From: Palsa-513 sp036510225
GTDB lineage: Bacteria; Actinomycetota; Thermoleophilia; Solirubrobacterales; Solirubrobacteraceae
Assembly: GCA_036510225.1 (NCBI GenBank)
Contig: DATCEH010000014.1
Location: 1 to 15,467 of the forward strand
Length of the DNA stretch: 15,467 bases
Direction of reading: 5' to 3'
The position numbers were made by a program, and so were the translations under genes. How positions within the stretch are numbered: the stretch's first letter is position 1; every line of letters begins with the position of its first letter. Of the stretch, positions 7,715 to 15,467 are shown piece after piece. The notes beneath the pieces are model-generated. The model had not been told where the DNA came from and ran no database searches. It saw only the letters and a program-made list of their open reading frames with translations.

Positions 7715-10700
7715 CCGACGAGGAGTTCGGCCTGCTCGAGCTCGCGCAGGACCTCGCCGTTCCAGCGAAACCGGATCGCGTGGACTCCAGGCTCGCCGTT
7801 GGTGCGATGCAGCTGGTAGATCGCGAGTGCCGGGACCGTGATGTACGTGCCCCACAGCTCGTGCGAGGTCATCACCAGGTCGAGCCCGAAGTCGACGGTC
7901 GCGCCGAGCACGCGCTGACGTGTGTCGTCGTCGATGCCCGAGAGCGCCTCGTCGAGGAAGATCATCCGCGGCGCGGTCGTCTCGTCGTAGAGGGCTGCGG
8001 CGGCCGCGAACAGTGGCAGGTGGATCAGGACGGCCTGCTCGCCGCCGGAGCCGACCGCATGACGCTTGCGGGTCAGTCGCTCACGGGTGCCGCCGTGCTC
8101 CTGGAGGAGGTCGAAGTCGTGCCATGCCCGGTAGTCGAATGCCGCCGCGAGCGTGTCGGCCATCGCCTCGCCGCCGATCCGCCCAGCGCCGCCGGGTGCG
8201 GCGTTGCGTGCCGCGTCGATGCGCCGGCGGAAGAACTCGACGAGGCGGTCACGGTCGTCGGGTCCCGCGCGGGTGATCGCGCGGCGCAGGAGTTCGACCA
8301 TCGGACGGAGCGTCTCGTCGTCATGCACCCGCCAGTCGAGCTGGATCGTCTTGCCGCTGGCCGTCGGGCATCGGCGGAGGATGGCGTTCATCCGGGCGAC
8401 CCGGTCGTGGACGCCGCGGATCCGAACCCGCAGGTGATCGGCGAGCTCCTCGACGAGCGTGGCGCCGAAGACGCGCCGCTCTTCGGCGCTCAGCAGTCGC
8501 TCGCGCTCGGCGAGGTCGAGGTCGAGCCCGCGCAGAACCTCGTCGAGGGTCCGGTCGGCCGGTCCCTCGGTGACGCGGACGACGAGCACGCTGTCGTGCG
8601 CCTCGGTGTAGACGCCGAGGTCCGCCTCGGCAAGCTCCTGGCCGAGATCCATCACCGAGCGGGAGACTCGCTGGGCCAGCTCGCCGGACGGTGTGCTGAC
8701 GCGCGTGACGTGATCGGGCAGCCCACGGACGACCTCGAGCGCCCGGGTCAGCGGCCACTCGCCGGCCTGCGCGGCGTCGTTCGGGGCCTCGGCGTCCAGC
8801 GCGGTCGTGAGCAACCCGTCGCGGGCAAGGCCACGGATCGCGCTCAGCGCGACCTCGCGCGCGCCGCGCGCCGCGTCGCTCGTGGCCGTGGCGTCGCGGG
8901 TGTCCCGCGCCGCGTCGCGCGCCGCGTCGTGAACCCTTGCCAGGGCGTCCGCGTCGGCCCGCTGCACGCTGCGCAGCGCCTCGAGCGCGGCGGTCACCTC
9001 GGCGTGGCGGCGGCGCAGCGCCGCGCCCTCCTCACCGAGCGCGTTCTCGCGGGCGGCGTGCTCGGCCGCGAGGCGCGCCGCCTGCTGCTCGGCGGACACC
9101 GCTTCGCGGCGGCGTTCGTCGGCTCGGGTCCGTAGCTCGACGCGACGCTCACGCCGGCCGGCCAGCGTCTCGCGGGCAAGCACGAGACCTGCGAGCTCGC
9201 GGGCCACGCCGCCGACGGTTGCCGCCAGCTCGGTGCAGGCCTCGCGGCGCGCCTCGAGCGCGTCGTCGTCGAGCTCCGGTGGCAGGCCGTTGCCGACGGC
9301 ATGCTCGCGTCGGTCGGCCTGGGCTCCGAGCAGGACGGCGGCGTGCCTGGCCGCCTCGGCCTCGGCCTGGCCGTGCTCGTTGGCGGCCCTGGCCTCCAGG
9401 GCCACGGCGACGTTGAGGCTGCGCAGTGCGGCGGCGAGCGGGGCGGCCGGCGGGAAGCTGGCGAGCTCGGCGTCCAGCGCGGCCGAGCGGTCGGTGAGCC
9501 GTTCAAGGCTGGCGTCGATCGCGCGGAGGCTCTCCGCCACATCGTCCAGCGCGGTGCGGACCTCGGCCAGCCTCCGCGCCCGGCGGGCGGCTCGGGCGCT
9601 CGCGCCGAGGTGCTCGGCCTGCGCCTTGGCGCCGCGCCCGCGCAGCGGACCGAGCACGAATGACCCGTCGGCGCCGATCGCCGCCGTCGCGCCGGTCCCC
9701 GCGGCCGTCGGGCCGTAGGCCACGCTCGCGAGCACTCGCTCGATCCGCGACGCATCCAGCGGCGCGGCGGGATCGGGCCGCAGTACGGCGGCCAGAGTAC
9801 TTCCGTGCACCGGCGGCGCGTCGTCGCCGACCAGGGTGTCGAACGTGTCCGGGTCGAGCAGTGAGCCATCGGGCGTCAGCCATGCGTCGAGCAGGCCGGC
9901 CGCGTGGAGGGCAGCCTCGATGCTGGCTCGTTCCGCGTCTCCAACCTCGGCACGGAGGTCGGCCGCCCGCCAGAGTGGGGCTCCCGGCCGACCGTCGCGT
10001 GGGCTGCGCGCCCACGGCGGCATCCCCGGCGGCTCGTCGTGGTCGTGCTCGAGGCAGCGGGCCTCGTCCTCGAACAGCGCGCGCTGCTCACCGACCGCAA
10101 CCAGCCGTCCTTCGAGGGTGGCGCGCTCGGCGGCAAGCTGCGAGCGGACGCGTCCGACTGCCGGCGCCAGCAGCGGCTGGACGTCCTCGGCGCTCACGCA
10201 AGCCGTGTGCACGGCGGCGAGCTCGTCTGGCTCGAGCGTCAGCTCCCGCAGGGCGCCGGCCCATCCGCGCACCGCGTCCGTGCGTGCGGATGCCTCGCGC
10301 TCGACCTGTGCTTCGGTCTCGAGGCGCAGGTCGCGGGCGGCGACGAGACGCTCGACCGCGGTCTCCAACGTCGCGCGCGCCCGCGCGACCGCGGCCTCTG
10401 CGGTGCGCACCAGGCGTCGCAGCTCGCCCTGTCGTACGAGGACGGCTCGCGTGCCCCGTGCGAGATCGCGCAGGGCATCCCGCCAGGCCGCCGGCTCCAG
10501 GCCGCACGCGAGCTGCTCGCGCAACGTGGCGCCGCGCTCGGCCAGACCGGCGGCGCGGGCGACCGCGTCGATCTCGTCGAGGCGCTCGCCGACCCCGGCT
10601 TCCGCCGCCGCGAGGGCTGCCGTCGCGGTCAGCAGCTCAGCTTCGGCGCCGACGAGCTCGTCCGCCGCCTCGGCGGCGGCGTCGCGGCGAGCGGCCGCCG

Positions 10701-11754
10701 TCGCGCGCTCGGCCGCGACGGAGCGGCCGAGCTGGGCGACCTCGGCGACCGATGCCCAGGCTGCCGACGTGACGAGCGCGCGCTCGGTGCCCTCGAGCGT
10801 CGTCAGCTCGGCCTCGCGCTCGGCTTGCAGCGCGGCCAGTCGTGCCTCCTCCTCGCCCAAGCCCTGGGCTCGCGAGGTTGCCGCCCGCAGCGCCTCCGAG
10901 GCCGTGCGAGCCGCCGTGTCGGCGGAGCGCAGCCGCGCTCCACGCTCGCGGACGAGCGCCTGCGCATACGCGCGGTAGGTGCGGTCGTGGAAGGAGCGCA
11001 GCCGCGTGCGGTTCGCCCGGATCCGCACCAGCCCGGCCTCGAGCGCCTCGAGCTGCTCGAGTCCGCCGGCGAGGCGGCGGAGCAGCCCGTCGTCGACGGC
11101 CGGCAGGCCGGAGCTGAGCATCGTGGCGACACCGGAGGGATCGAGGCTCTTGGAGAGGTGCGGGCGGCGCAGCTGGCGCATCAGCTCGAGCATCACGCGG
11201 TACTCGTCGGCTGTCGCGAAGCCGAAGACCCGCTCGCGCAGCCACTCGCGGTATTCCGACGGCGTGCCGAGCAGCTCGCCGCGGTCGCCCAGCACGGCGA
11301 TCAGCTCGGTGCGTGAGAGCGGCTCGCGGTCCGGGCGGACGAGGCGGACGTCCTCGCCGACACGGCCGTCCATGAGGATCCAGTACCAACGTGTCACCCC
11401 CGGGCGGTCACTCCAGGCCTTCATCCCGATGCCCGCCGTGACGCGCTCGGTCCCGCCGTGCCCGTCGTCGCGCTCGAACTCGATCCACACGTAGCCGACA
11501 CGGTTGTCCTGTTCGACGCACCCGACGAGGTTCCACTTCATCTCCTTCGCGGTGCCCGCGAACGGGTCCAGGCGGGTGGGGGAGATGTCGCCGTCCAGGC
11601 AGAACGGGAAGAGCAGCTCGAGGACCTTCGTCTTGCCGGAAGTGTTGTGACCGCGCAGCAGCAGGCGGCCGTCGGCGAACTCGAACGTCTGGTCGGCGTA
11701 CTCGTACAGGTTGACGATCCCCGCGCGCGTGGGCACGAAGCGGGCGGCGGTCAT
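7711..11754 (-). CDS. jetC: Wadjet type II JetC, SMC/MukB-like loop-extruding ATPase (TIGR02680)
   Basis: A 1347-residue SMC-like ATPase, the motor that dimerises, binds the JetA kleisin and JetB, and extrudes DNA. The N-terminal head has Walker A GHNTSGKT (residues 35-42) after an IVNLYEYADQTFEFADGRLLLRG-type strand set. Two long Ala/Arg/Glu/Leu-rich coiled-coil arms (about 220-560 and 690-1030) flank a globular segment with EPPGMPPWARSP near 575 and GADGSFVLGPLRGRGAK near 690, typical of this subfamily and probably containing the hinge. The C-terminal head holds the signature GSGGEQ (1235-1240), Walker B MIFLDE (1264-1269), D-loop SGID and the switch histidine in TSHE (H1298). All ATPase motifs look functional. 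The ATG at 11754 overlaps the jetB stop in ATGA. The length agrees with the family. Confidence 0.95.
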   Translation of the reverse strand: MTAARFVPTRAGIVNLYEYADQTFEFADGRLLLRGHNTSGKTKVLELLFPFCLDGDISPTRLDPFAGTAKEMKWNLVGCVEQDNRVGYVWIEFERDDGHGGTERVTAGIGMKAWSDRPGVTRWYWILMDGRVGEDVRLVRPDREPLSRTELIAVLGDRGELLGTPSEYREWLRERVFGFATADEYRVMLELMRQLRRPHLSKSLDPSGVATMLSSGLPAVDDGLLRRLAGGLEQLEALEAGLVRIRANRTRLRSFHDRTYRAYAQALVRERGARLRSADTAARTASEALRAATSRAQGLGEEEARLAALQAEREAELTTLEGTERALVTSAAWASVAEVAQLGRSVAAERATAAARRDAAAEAADELVGAEAELLTATAALAAAEAGVGERLDEIDAVARAAGLAERGATLREQLACGLEPAAWRDALRDLARGTRAVLVRQGELRRLVRTAEAAVARARATLETAVERLVAARDLRLETEAQVEREASARTDAVRGWAGALRELTLEPDELAAVHTACVSAEDVQPLLAPAVGRVRSQLAAERATLEGRLVAVGEQRALFEDEARCLEHDHDEPPGMPPWARSPRDGRPGAPLWRAADLRAEVGDAERASIEAALHAAGLLDAWLTPDGSLLDPDTFDTLVGDDAPPVHGSTLAAVLRPDPAAPLDASRIERVLASVAYGPTAAGTGATAAIGADGSFVLGPLRGRGAKAQAEHLGASARAARRARRLAEVRTALDDVAESLRAIDASLERLTDRSAALDAELASFPPAAPLAAALRSLNVAVALEARAANEHGQAEAEAARHAAVLLGAQADRREHAVGNGLPPELDDDALEARREACTELAATVGGVARELAGLVLARETLAGRRERRVELRTRADERRREAVSAEQQAARLAAEHAARENALGEEGAALRRRHAEVTAALEALRSVQRADADALARVHDAARDAARDTRDATATSDAARGAREVALSAIRGLARDGLLTTALDAEAPNDAAQAGEWPLTRALEVVRGLPDHVTRVSTPSGELAQRVSRSVMDLGQELAEADLGVYTEAHDSVLVVRVTEGPADRTLDEVLRGLDLDLAERERLLSAEERRVFGATLVEELADHLRVRIRGVHDRVARMNAILRRCPTASGKTIQLDWRVHDDETLRPMVELLRRAITRAGPDDRDRLVEFFRRRIDAARNAAPGGAGRIGGEAMADTLAAAFDYRAWHDFDLLQEHGGTRERLTRKRHAVGSGGEQAVLIHLPLFAAAAALYDETTAPRMIFLDEALSGIDDDTRQRVLGATVDFGLDLVMTSHELWGTYITVPALAIYQLHRTNGEPGVHAIRFRWNGEVLRELEQAELLVG

Positions 11755-12968
11755 CTCGGCTCTCCCGGTGCACGACGAAGCTCGGGGTCACGGAAGCGGT
11801 GGGCGAGCGGCTGGAGGCCCAGGGCTCCGGAGGGGTCGGCGACGACGAGATCGAGTGCGACGAGGATTGCGACTGCATCGGCGGCCAGCGCGGCGACGAC
11901 GGCTGGGTCGCGGGGGTCGCGCTGCCAGTGCTCGCGATGCTCGGCGGCGAGCCCACGAACCAGCGCGACGACACGCTCGGGTGCAATCGCGGCAGACGCC
12001 TGCGCATTCGGACGGGCCTCGCGGCGCAGTGCGTCGCAGAGCAGGAGGGCGGCCTGCTTGGTGGTCGCGCGTGTCGGGAACGGCACGTCGGTGAGCGCGC
12101 GGTCGTCGGTGACGAGCGCGGTCCCCTCGGCCCGGCGCTCGACGGCAATCCCGGTCGTGCCGCCCACGGCGTCCTCGATCCGCGCCCGCTGTCCAAGAAA
12201 GTAGGTTCGCGCGCCATCGTCGAGCTCGTCGAGCAGGAGCACGGGATCCTCGATCAGGCGGCGGGCAAGCCCATGGGCGACGGAGCGCCTGGTCCCCTCG
12301 GCGGTCGGGGCGTAGCCCTCGCTGAGCGCGTCGATCTCCGGTGGCGTGGCGGCGGCGAGCGCTTGGGCGGGGTCGCGCAGCAGGGCTGCGAGACGGCGCC
12401 GGTCGACGGTCAGGAGAGCCTCGTCCTCGCCGGCCTCGAGGCTGCGGTAGCTCGCCTTCGAGCCTGCGGTGTGCTCGAGGACGCCCCACGCGACGAGCAG
12501 CTCGAGCCCGTCGGCGAACGCGAGCCGCTCGGCCCGGGACTGGAAGTCGACGCCGATCGGCGGATCGCAGTCGGCCGCGGCGGCCGCCGTGTCGCGGGCG
12601 AGCTCGGCGAGCGCGGTCTGCGCCCCGCCGCGCTCGAGTGCTGCCAGGGTGCAGAGCAGCAGCACGACGCCGCGGTCTGACAGGCGCGGCCATTCGTCGC
12701 GCGGGCGCCTGCGGCCAGACTCGCTCGCCGGAGGCACGCGCAGCGGTCGCCGGGCCGAGCGATCCGTCGGCGCGCCGACCAGCCTGGCCGCCGTGCTGCC
12801 GACGTGCAACCGGTAGCCGAAGACGTCGGTGGCGCGTCGGGCAAGCTCGGGCTGGTGGCGGCGCACGAGCGCGAAGTCCGGATCGTCGGCGCCGAGAAAC
12901 GGCGCTGCGAGCAGCGCCCGAAAGGCGGTCTGCCGCTGCTCCTCGGCGTCGAGCTCGCGGACGTTCAT
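11751..12968 (-). CDS. jetB: Wadjet type II JetB, KITE-like subunit (DUF2398/TIGR02678)
   Basis: A 405-residue protein of the DUF2398 family, equivalent to MukE/MksE: a tandem winged-helix protein that bridges the kleisin and the SMC head. Family signatures seen are the start MNVRELDAEEQRQTAFRALL, RRATDVFGYRLHVGSTAARL (residues 44-63), the winged-helix segment GLELLVAWGVLEHT, the TYFLGQRARIEDAV region and PFPTRATTKQAALLLCDAL. The last approximately 70 residues are predicted helical and basic. It contains no catalytic motif, as expected. The ATG at 12968 overlaps the jetA stop in ATGA, and its own stop overlaps the jetC start in the same way. It has no plausible alternative start. Confidence 0.92.
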   Translation of the reverse strand: MNVRELDAEEQRQTAFRALLAAPFLGADDPDFALVRRHQPELARRATDVFGYRLHVGSTAARLVGAPTDRSARRPLRVPPASESGRRRPRDEWPRLSDRGVVLLLCTLAALERGGAQTALAELARDTAAAAADCDPPIGVDFQSRAERLAFADGLELLVAWGVLEHTAGSKASYRSLEAGEDEALLTVDRRRLAALLRDPAQALAAATPPEIDALSEGYAPTAEGTRRSVAHGLARRLIEDPVLLLDELDDGARTYFLGQRARIEDAVGGTTGIAVERRAEGTALVTDDRALTDVPFPTRATTKQAALLLCDALRREARPNAQASAAIAPERVVALVRGLAAEHREHWQRDPRDPAVVAALAADAVAILVALDLVVADPSGALGLQPLAHRFRDPELRRAPGEPR

Positions 12969-14581
12969 CGCAGCCGGACCTCGACCCTGTAGTCGGGCGT
13001 GTCGAGTCGTCCGTGAGGAACCCGCAGCAGGGTGCGGGCACCGTCCGCCGGGGCGACGAGGACGATGTCGGCGCGGCCGTCGCTGGAGCTGGCCCGCCGG
13101 CGGCCGTCGACGGCGGGCGTCTCGTACGCGCGCGACACCCAGCCGAGGAAGTGGCCGAAGCTGGCGGCGTCGAGCTCGTCGAGGACCGACAGCGTGAGCG
13201 GGCTGCGGTCGGCGAAGCGGCGCAGGACGGCCTCGAGCTCGACCCGTTCGGCGTGCCGGCGCTCCATCATGCGGGCGTGACCTCCCGCAAGGTCCAGTAT
13301 CCGCGCCGAGCGCCCACGCCCCGGCGTCGGTACGCCCGGCCGGCGCATGTGCGCGACGACCGGTGCCGGTGGCGCCGCAGACCACGGCGTGCGGCCGGGG
13401 GAGGCGACGTCCTCGAGATCGCCCTCGGGGACCCCGACGTGGCGCGGCTGGAGGAGCCCGAAGGCTCGCCGTGCGACTTCGACGGCCGTGCCCTCGGGTG
13501 CGCTTGTCGCGAGGCCGGCGAGGTGCAGCAGGACACTCGCCCGGTCGACACGGTCAGTCCGCCGGGCGATCAACCGCTCGGCGATGTCGAGGAGGGCACG
13601 GATCGCCTCGACGACGTTTTCGTCGAGCGTCCGCCACGGCGAGCTCGCCGCGTGGTCGTCGCCGACGAACCACGTGCGGACGCCGGCCCACTGGGCGGCG
13701 AGCTGCTCGGCGCGGCGTGCGCGCTGCGCGGCGGCCGGCGCGCCGCCGGGCAGCTCGACGAACTCCTCTGCCGCGACGATCAGCCCGACCAGGCGCGCCG
13801 CGGGAGCGGCGCGCTCGATCCGCTCGATCGCGGCGAGCACCTCGTGGGTCCAGCGCCGGCGGTCCCGCCGGAAGACCTCCAGATGTTCGACGATCGTCTC
13901 CTTGGAGCGCTCGAACTCCTCCTCGTCGACACGCTCGGAGCGGCGAATCAGGGCACCGAGCGACGACATGAAGGTCAGCGCGCCGGCGTGCAGGGCCTCG
14001 ACCTCGCCGAGCGCGCGCTCGAGCTCGGTGCGCAGCCGCACGCCGTCCGGCTCCGGTGCCTCCAGCTCGTCGGCGAGCCGCTCGAGCGCCCGGCGGACGG
14101 CCGGGATCCGCTGGCCGTCGAGCACGGCGTGCTCGCGTCCGAGGCCGTCCAGCCGCCCGAGCAGGTCCTCGGTCAGGCGACCGGCCGGCGTGACGTCAAA
14201 CGTGAAGCGGTTGCGTCGCCACTCCTGGGCCGACGCGGCGAGGCTGGCGTCGTGCTCCTGCTCGATCGCTCCCCACGCGACCAGCTGGGCGAGGCGGTCC
14301 TCGAGCAGCTTCGAATCGACTCGCGTCCCGTAGCGGGCGGCGAGCCGCTCGGCGATCTGCGGCGGTCGCAGGCGCAGGCCGAAGGACTGGTGCTCGAGGA
14401 ACAGCACGCGCATGACCCGCCGGTAGGACTCAGCCTCGTCGGCGCTGGCGTAGCGCAGCACCAGGTGGCGGCGCAGCGGCTCGTCGGCGGCCGGCGGGAG
14501 AGGCGGCGGCGGCGCGGGCGACGGCGTGACGTCAAGGGCCGCGCGCAGGGCCGGTGAGAGGTCAATGGCCAGCGCGATCAC
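12965..14581 (-). CDS. jetA: Wadjet type II JetA, kleisin-like subunit (DUF2397/TIGR02677)
   Basis: A 538-residue DUF2397 protein, the kleisin/MukF-like subunit that closes the SMC ring. The family core begins at PLRRHLVLRYASADEAESY (residues 35-53), followed by MRVLFLEHQSFGLRLRPPQI and a winged helix (about 76-130). Helical segments in the middle (ERALGEVEALHAGALTFMSSL, SKETIVEHLEVF) and the conserved RTWFVGDDHAASS region follow. Upstream of the core is a 33-residue extension with a proline-rich stretch (TPSPAPPPPLPPAA). The GTG at 14581 is the only standard start codon before the core that does not run deep into the preceding gene. GGAGGT lies just 2 bases before it, tighter than usual. It overlaps the upstream gene by 20 bases and jetB by 4. 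A reading to 14884 (639 residues) has a serine/arginine-rich nonsense-like N-terminus and is rejected. Confidence 0.92.
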   Translation of the reverse strand: MIALAIDLSPALRAALDVTPSPAPPPPLPPAADEPLRRHLVLRYASADEAESYRRVMRVLFLEHQSFGLRLRPPQIAERLAARYGTRVDSKLLEDRLAQLVAWGAIEQEHDASLAASAQEWRRNRFTFDVTPAGRLTEDLLGRLDGLGREHAVLDGQRIPAVRRALERLADELEAPEPDGVRLRTELERALGEVEALHAGALTFMSSLGALIRRSERVDEEEFERSKETIVEHLEVFRRDRRRWTHEVLAAIERIERAAPAARLVGLIVAAEEFVELPGGAPAAAQRARRAEQLAAQWAGVRTWFVGDDHAASSPWRTLDENVVEAIRALLDIAERLIARRTDRVDRASVLLHLAGLATSAPEGTAVEVARRAFGLLQPRHVGVPEGDLEDVASPGRTPWSAAPPAPVVAHMRRPGVPTPGRGRSARILDLAGGHARMMERRHAERVELEAVLRRFADRSPLTLSVLDELDAASFGHFLGWVSRAYETPAVDGRRRASSSDGRADIVLVAPADGARTLLRVPHGRLDTPDYRVEVRLR

Positions 14582-15029
14582 CGACCTCCGTCTCAGGGGG
14601 CTCGACGAGTCCCGACGGGGCGATTGCGCGGAGCTGCTCCAGCGACGGGGCCTCACGCTCGATCCGGTGTGCGGTGGACACGACGTCGTCGGTAAGCGCG
14701 AGCGGCTCGGCCCCGCGTGCCAAGGTGGCCCGTCCGAGTGCGTGCAGCTCCCCCGGCAACGCCGCATCGATCGTCGTGATCTCGAGCGCCGACGTGCGCC
14801 GACGGCGCTCGACCGAGCCGATGCGCCCATCGCGCCGGGCCGCGGCGATGACGCCCTCGAGGCACACGAGCGCGGCGATGCCATCTGTCTGCCGCGGCAG
14901 CGTCGCGATGGCCTCGCGAGTCACATCGAGCGCGAGCACCGGGTCGCGCATCGCACGCAACGAGACAACCAGCAACAGGGCGCTCTGGTCGTCAGACGAG
15001 TCGACTACGCGCTCGAGCATGAGGTCCAT
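14562..15029 (-). CDS. Uncharacterised protein heading the Wadjet operon
   Basis: I do not recognise this 155-residue protein. It looks like a real gene: G/C fills most third codon positions, the composition is protein-like (helical, with a hydrophobic SALLLVVSLRAM near 16-27 and DGIAALVCLEGVIAAARRDG at 49-68), and it ends 20 bases inside jetA on the same strand. The hydrophobic parts look like buried helices rather than membrane spans, and there is no signal peptide. Residues 115-150 are charged (ALTDDVVSTAHRIEREAPSLEQL). GTG 15038, ATG 15029 and ATG 15020 are possible starts; 15029 has a weak GGGTG 6 bases upstream. It could be a fifth Wadjet component, a regulator or a folding partner of JetA. 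No known Wadjet subunit of this size comes to mind. Confidence 0.65.
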   Translation of the reverse strand: MDLMLERVVDSSDDQSALLLVVSLRAMRDPVLALDVTREAIATLPRQTDGIAALVCLEGVIAAARRDGRIGSVERRRRTSALEITTIDAALPGELHALGRATLARGAEPLALTDDVVSTAHRIEREAPSLEQLRAIAPSGLVEPPETEVGDRAGH

Positions 15030-15061
15030 GGTGAGCACCCGGTCGGACGGACAGAGGCGTC

Positions 15062-15074
15062 GGTCACCGTGACC
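15062..15074. promoter_or_regulatory. Perfect 6-bp dyad, possible operator of the Wadjet operon
   Basis: GGTCAC and GTGACC are exact reverse complements around one C. The dyad sits about 33 bases upstream of the chosen start of the operon's first gene, where an operator or activator site would be expected. No clear -10/-35 pair was found next to it. A short dyad can arise by chance in GC-rich DNA. Confidence 0.35.
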
Positions 15075-15309
15075 CGCGGGGAGGACCCGGTGGCCCGAGT
15101 ACCGCTGCGTCGCGGATGCCCCCCGTACCCGGCGGGGTCGGGGGTGTGCCGTCGCCGGAGCTCGACGAGTGGGTCAGCTGGTGCGGATCAGGCGTCCCGT
15201 TGAGCTCACGCTCGGGTGCTTCGACTGGCCAGGCTCGCCGAGAAGACGAGCGCCGGGGAGGCCCAGCCCTCTCTGCCGTGGGACTGGGTGGTGGAGGAGG
15301 GGACTCTCC

Positions 15310-15403
15310 AACGAAAGTAGCTGCCTGAGTCAGGCAGCTATTTTGCGATGAATGTCTCAGCATCCTGCTCCGCCGGCCGGGCCGAGTCCGATCGATCACA
15401 TCC
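15310..15403 (+). repeat. Right copy of the ~94-bp structured repeat element
   Basis: This is the same element and orientation as 31-124. It shares AACGAAAGTAG at the left end, GCGA-GAA-GTCTC and GCATCC in the middle, and TCGATCACATCC at the right end. It lies about 280 bases upstream of the first Wadjet-operon gene, on the strand pointing away from it, so on an oriented-leader model it would serve a gene beyond the right edge of the window. Differences from the left copy concentrate outside the paired arms or are compensated within them. Confidence 0.75.
15312..15345 (+). promoter_or_regulatory. Inverted repeat equivalent to 33-67
   Basis: AAAGTAGCTGCCTGA (15314-15328) and TCAGGCAGCTATTTT (15330-15344) form 15 pairs around a single G, one of them a G·T wobble. 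Compared with the left copy, an A-T pair has become C-G (A45/T55 versus C15324/G15334), a T·G wobble has become C-G, and a G-C pair has become G·T. One C next to the base of the stem is missing here. No T-run follows, so it is not an ordinary terminator. Confidence 0.6.
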
Positions 15404-15423
15404 GACACCCTCGCGCCGACCCG

Positions 15424-15467
<44 letters not shown>

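Noticed and set aside
7387..9135. 582-codon plus-strand open frame
   Set aside because: It is antisense to jetD and jetC, both supported by motifs; the translation is compositionally a GC shadow.
12341..14557. 738-codon plus-strand open frame
   Set aside because: It is antisense to jetA and jetB and its product resembles no protein.
14582..14884. Extended N-terminus of JetA to 639 residues
   Set aside because: The added 101 residues are Ser/Arg-rich, out of frame with the well-formed upstream gene they would overlap, and precede a usable GTG at 14581.
15064..15408. Possible small gene(s) upstream of the Wadjet operon on either strand
   Set aside because: The translations are Pro/Ser/Arg-rich, run through the structured repeat and have no ribosome-binding site or family resemblance.

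Overview
This is a GC-rich window (about 70% GC by eye, with strong G/C preference at third codon positions) carrying a class E-type sortase, a stand-alone RsbW-like ATPase domain, a DUF2252 protein and a type II Wadjet cluster. Together these suggest an actinomycetote, possibly of the Thermoleophilia/Solirubrobacterales kind; the phylum-level guess is inference from gene content and composition. The window looks like a complete metagenomic contig, because it begins with a pure (CT)15 run and ends with a run of 44 C.

Layout, left to right. Positions 31-124 hold a structured repeat element. A membrane-anchored sortase (277-1233, +) follows and converges on an RsbW-like histidine-kinase-type ATPase (1308-1673, -). 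Next is a phosphoribulokinase/uridine-kinase family P-loop kinase (1883-2830, -), which is divergent from a four-gene plus-strand run: DUF2252 protein (3002-4399), a small uncharacterised protein (4408-4653), a seven-helix Bax inhibitor-1/YetJ-like membrane protein (4742-5452) and a Gfo/Idh/MocA oxidoreductase (5480-6514). These are ordinary chromosomal housekeeping or accessory genes with no obvious common pathway.

The right 55% of the window (6524-15029) is one compact minus-strand operon. Read in its own direction it is an uncharacterised 155-residue protein, then jetA (kleisin-like, DUF2397), jetB (KITE-like, DUF2398), jetC (1347-residue SMC/MukB-like ATPase) and jetD (DUF3323/DUF2399 Toprim nuclease subunit). 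Every jet-jet junction is a 4-base ATGA or GTGA stop/start overlap, and the head gene overlaps jetA by 20 bases. This is a complete type II Wadjet anti-plasmid system, with all visible catalytic motifs intact. By the established model for the family, JetABC extrudes DNA loops, recognises small circular DNA and lets JetD cut it.

Two observations deserve most attention. The first is the undescribed gene at the head of the Wadjet operon, translationally coupled to jetA and preceded by a perfect GGTCAC-C-GTGACC dyad. The second is a roughly 94-bp repeat present once at each end of the window in the same orientation; its long hairpin is kept by paired base changes, which points to a selected RNA structure or operator rather than simple duplication.
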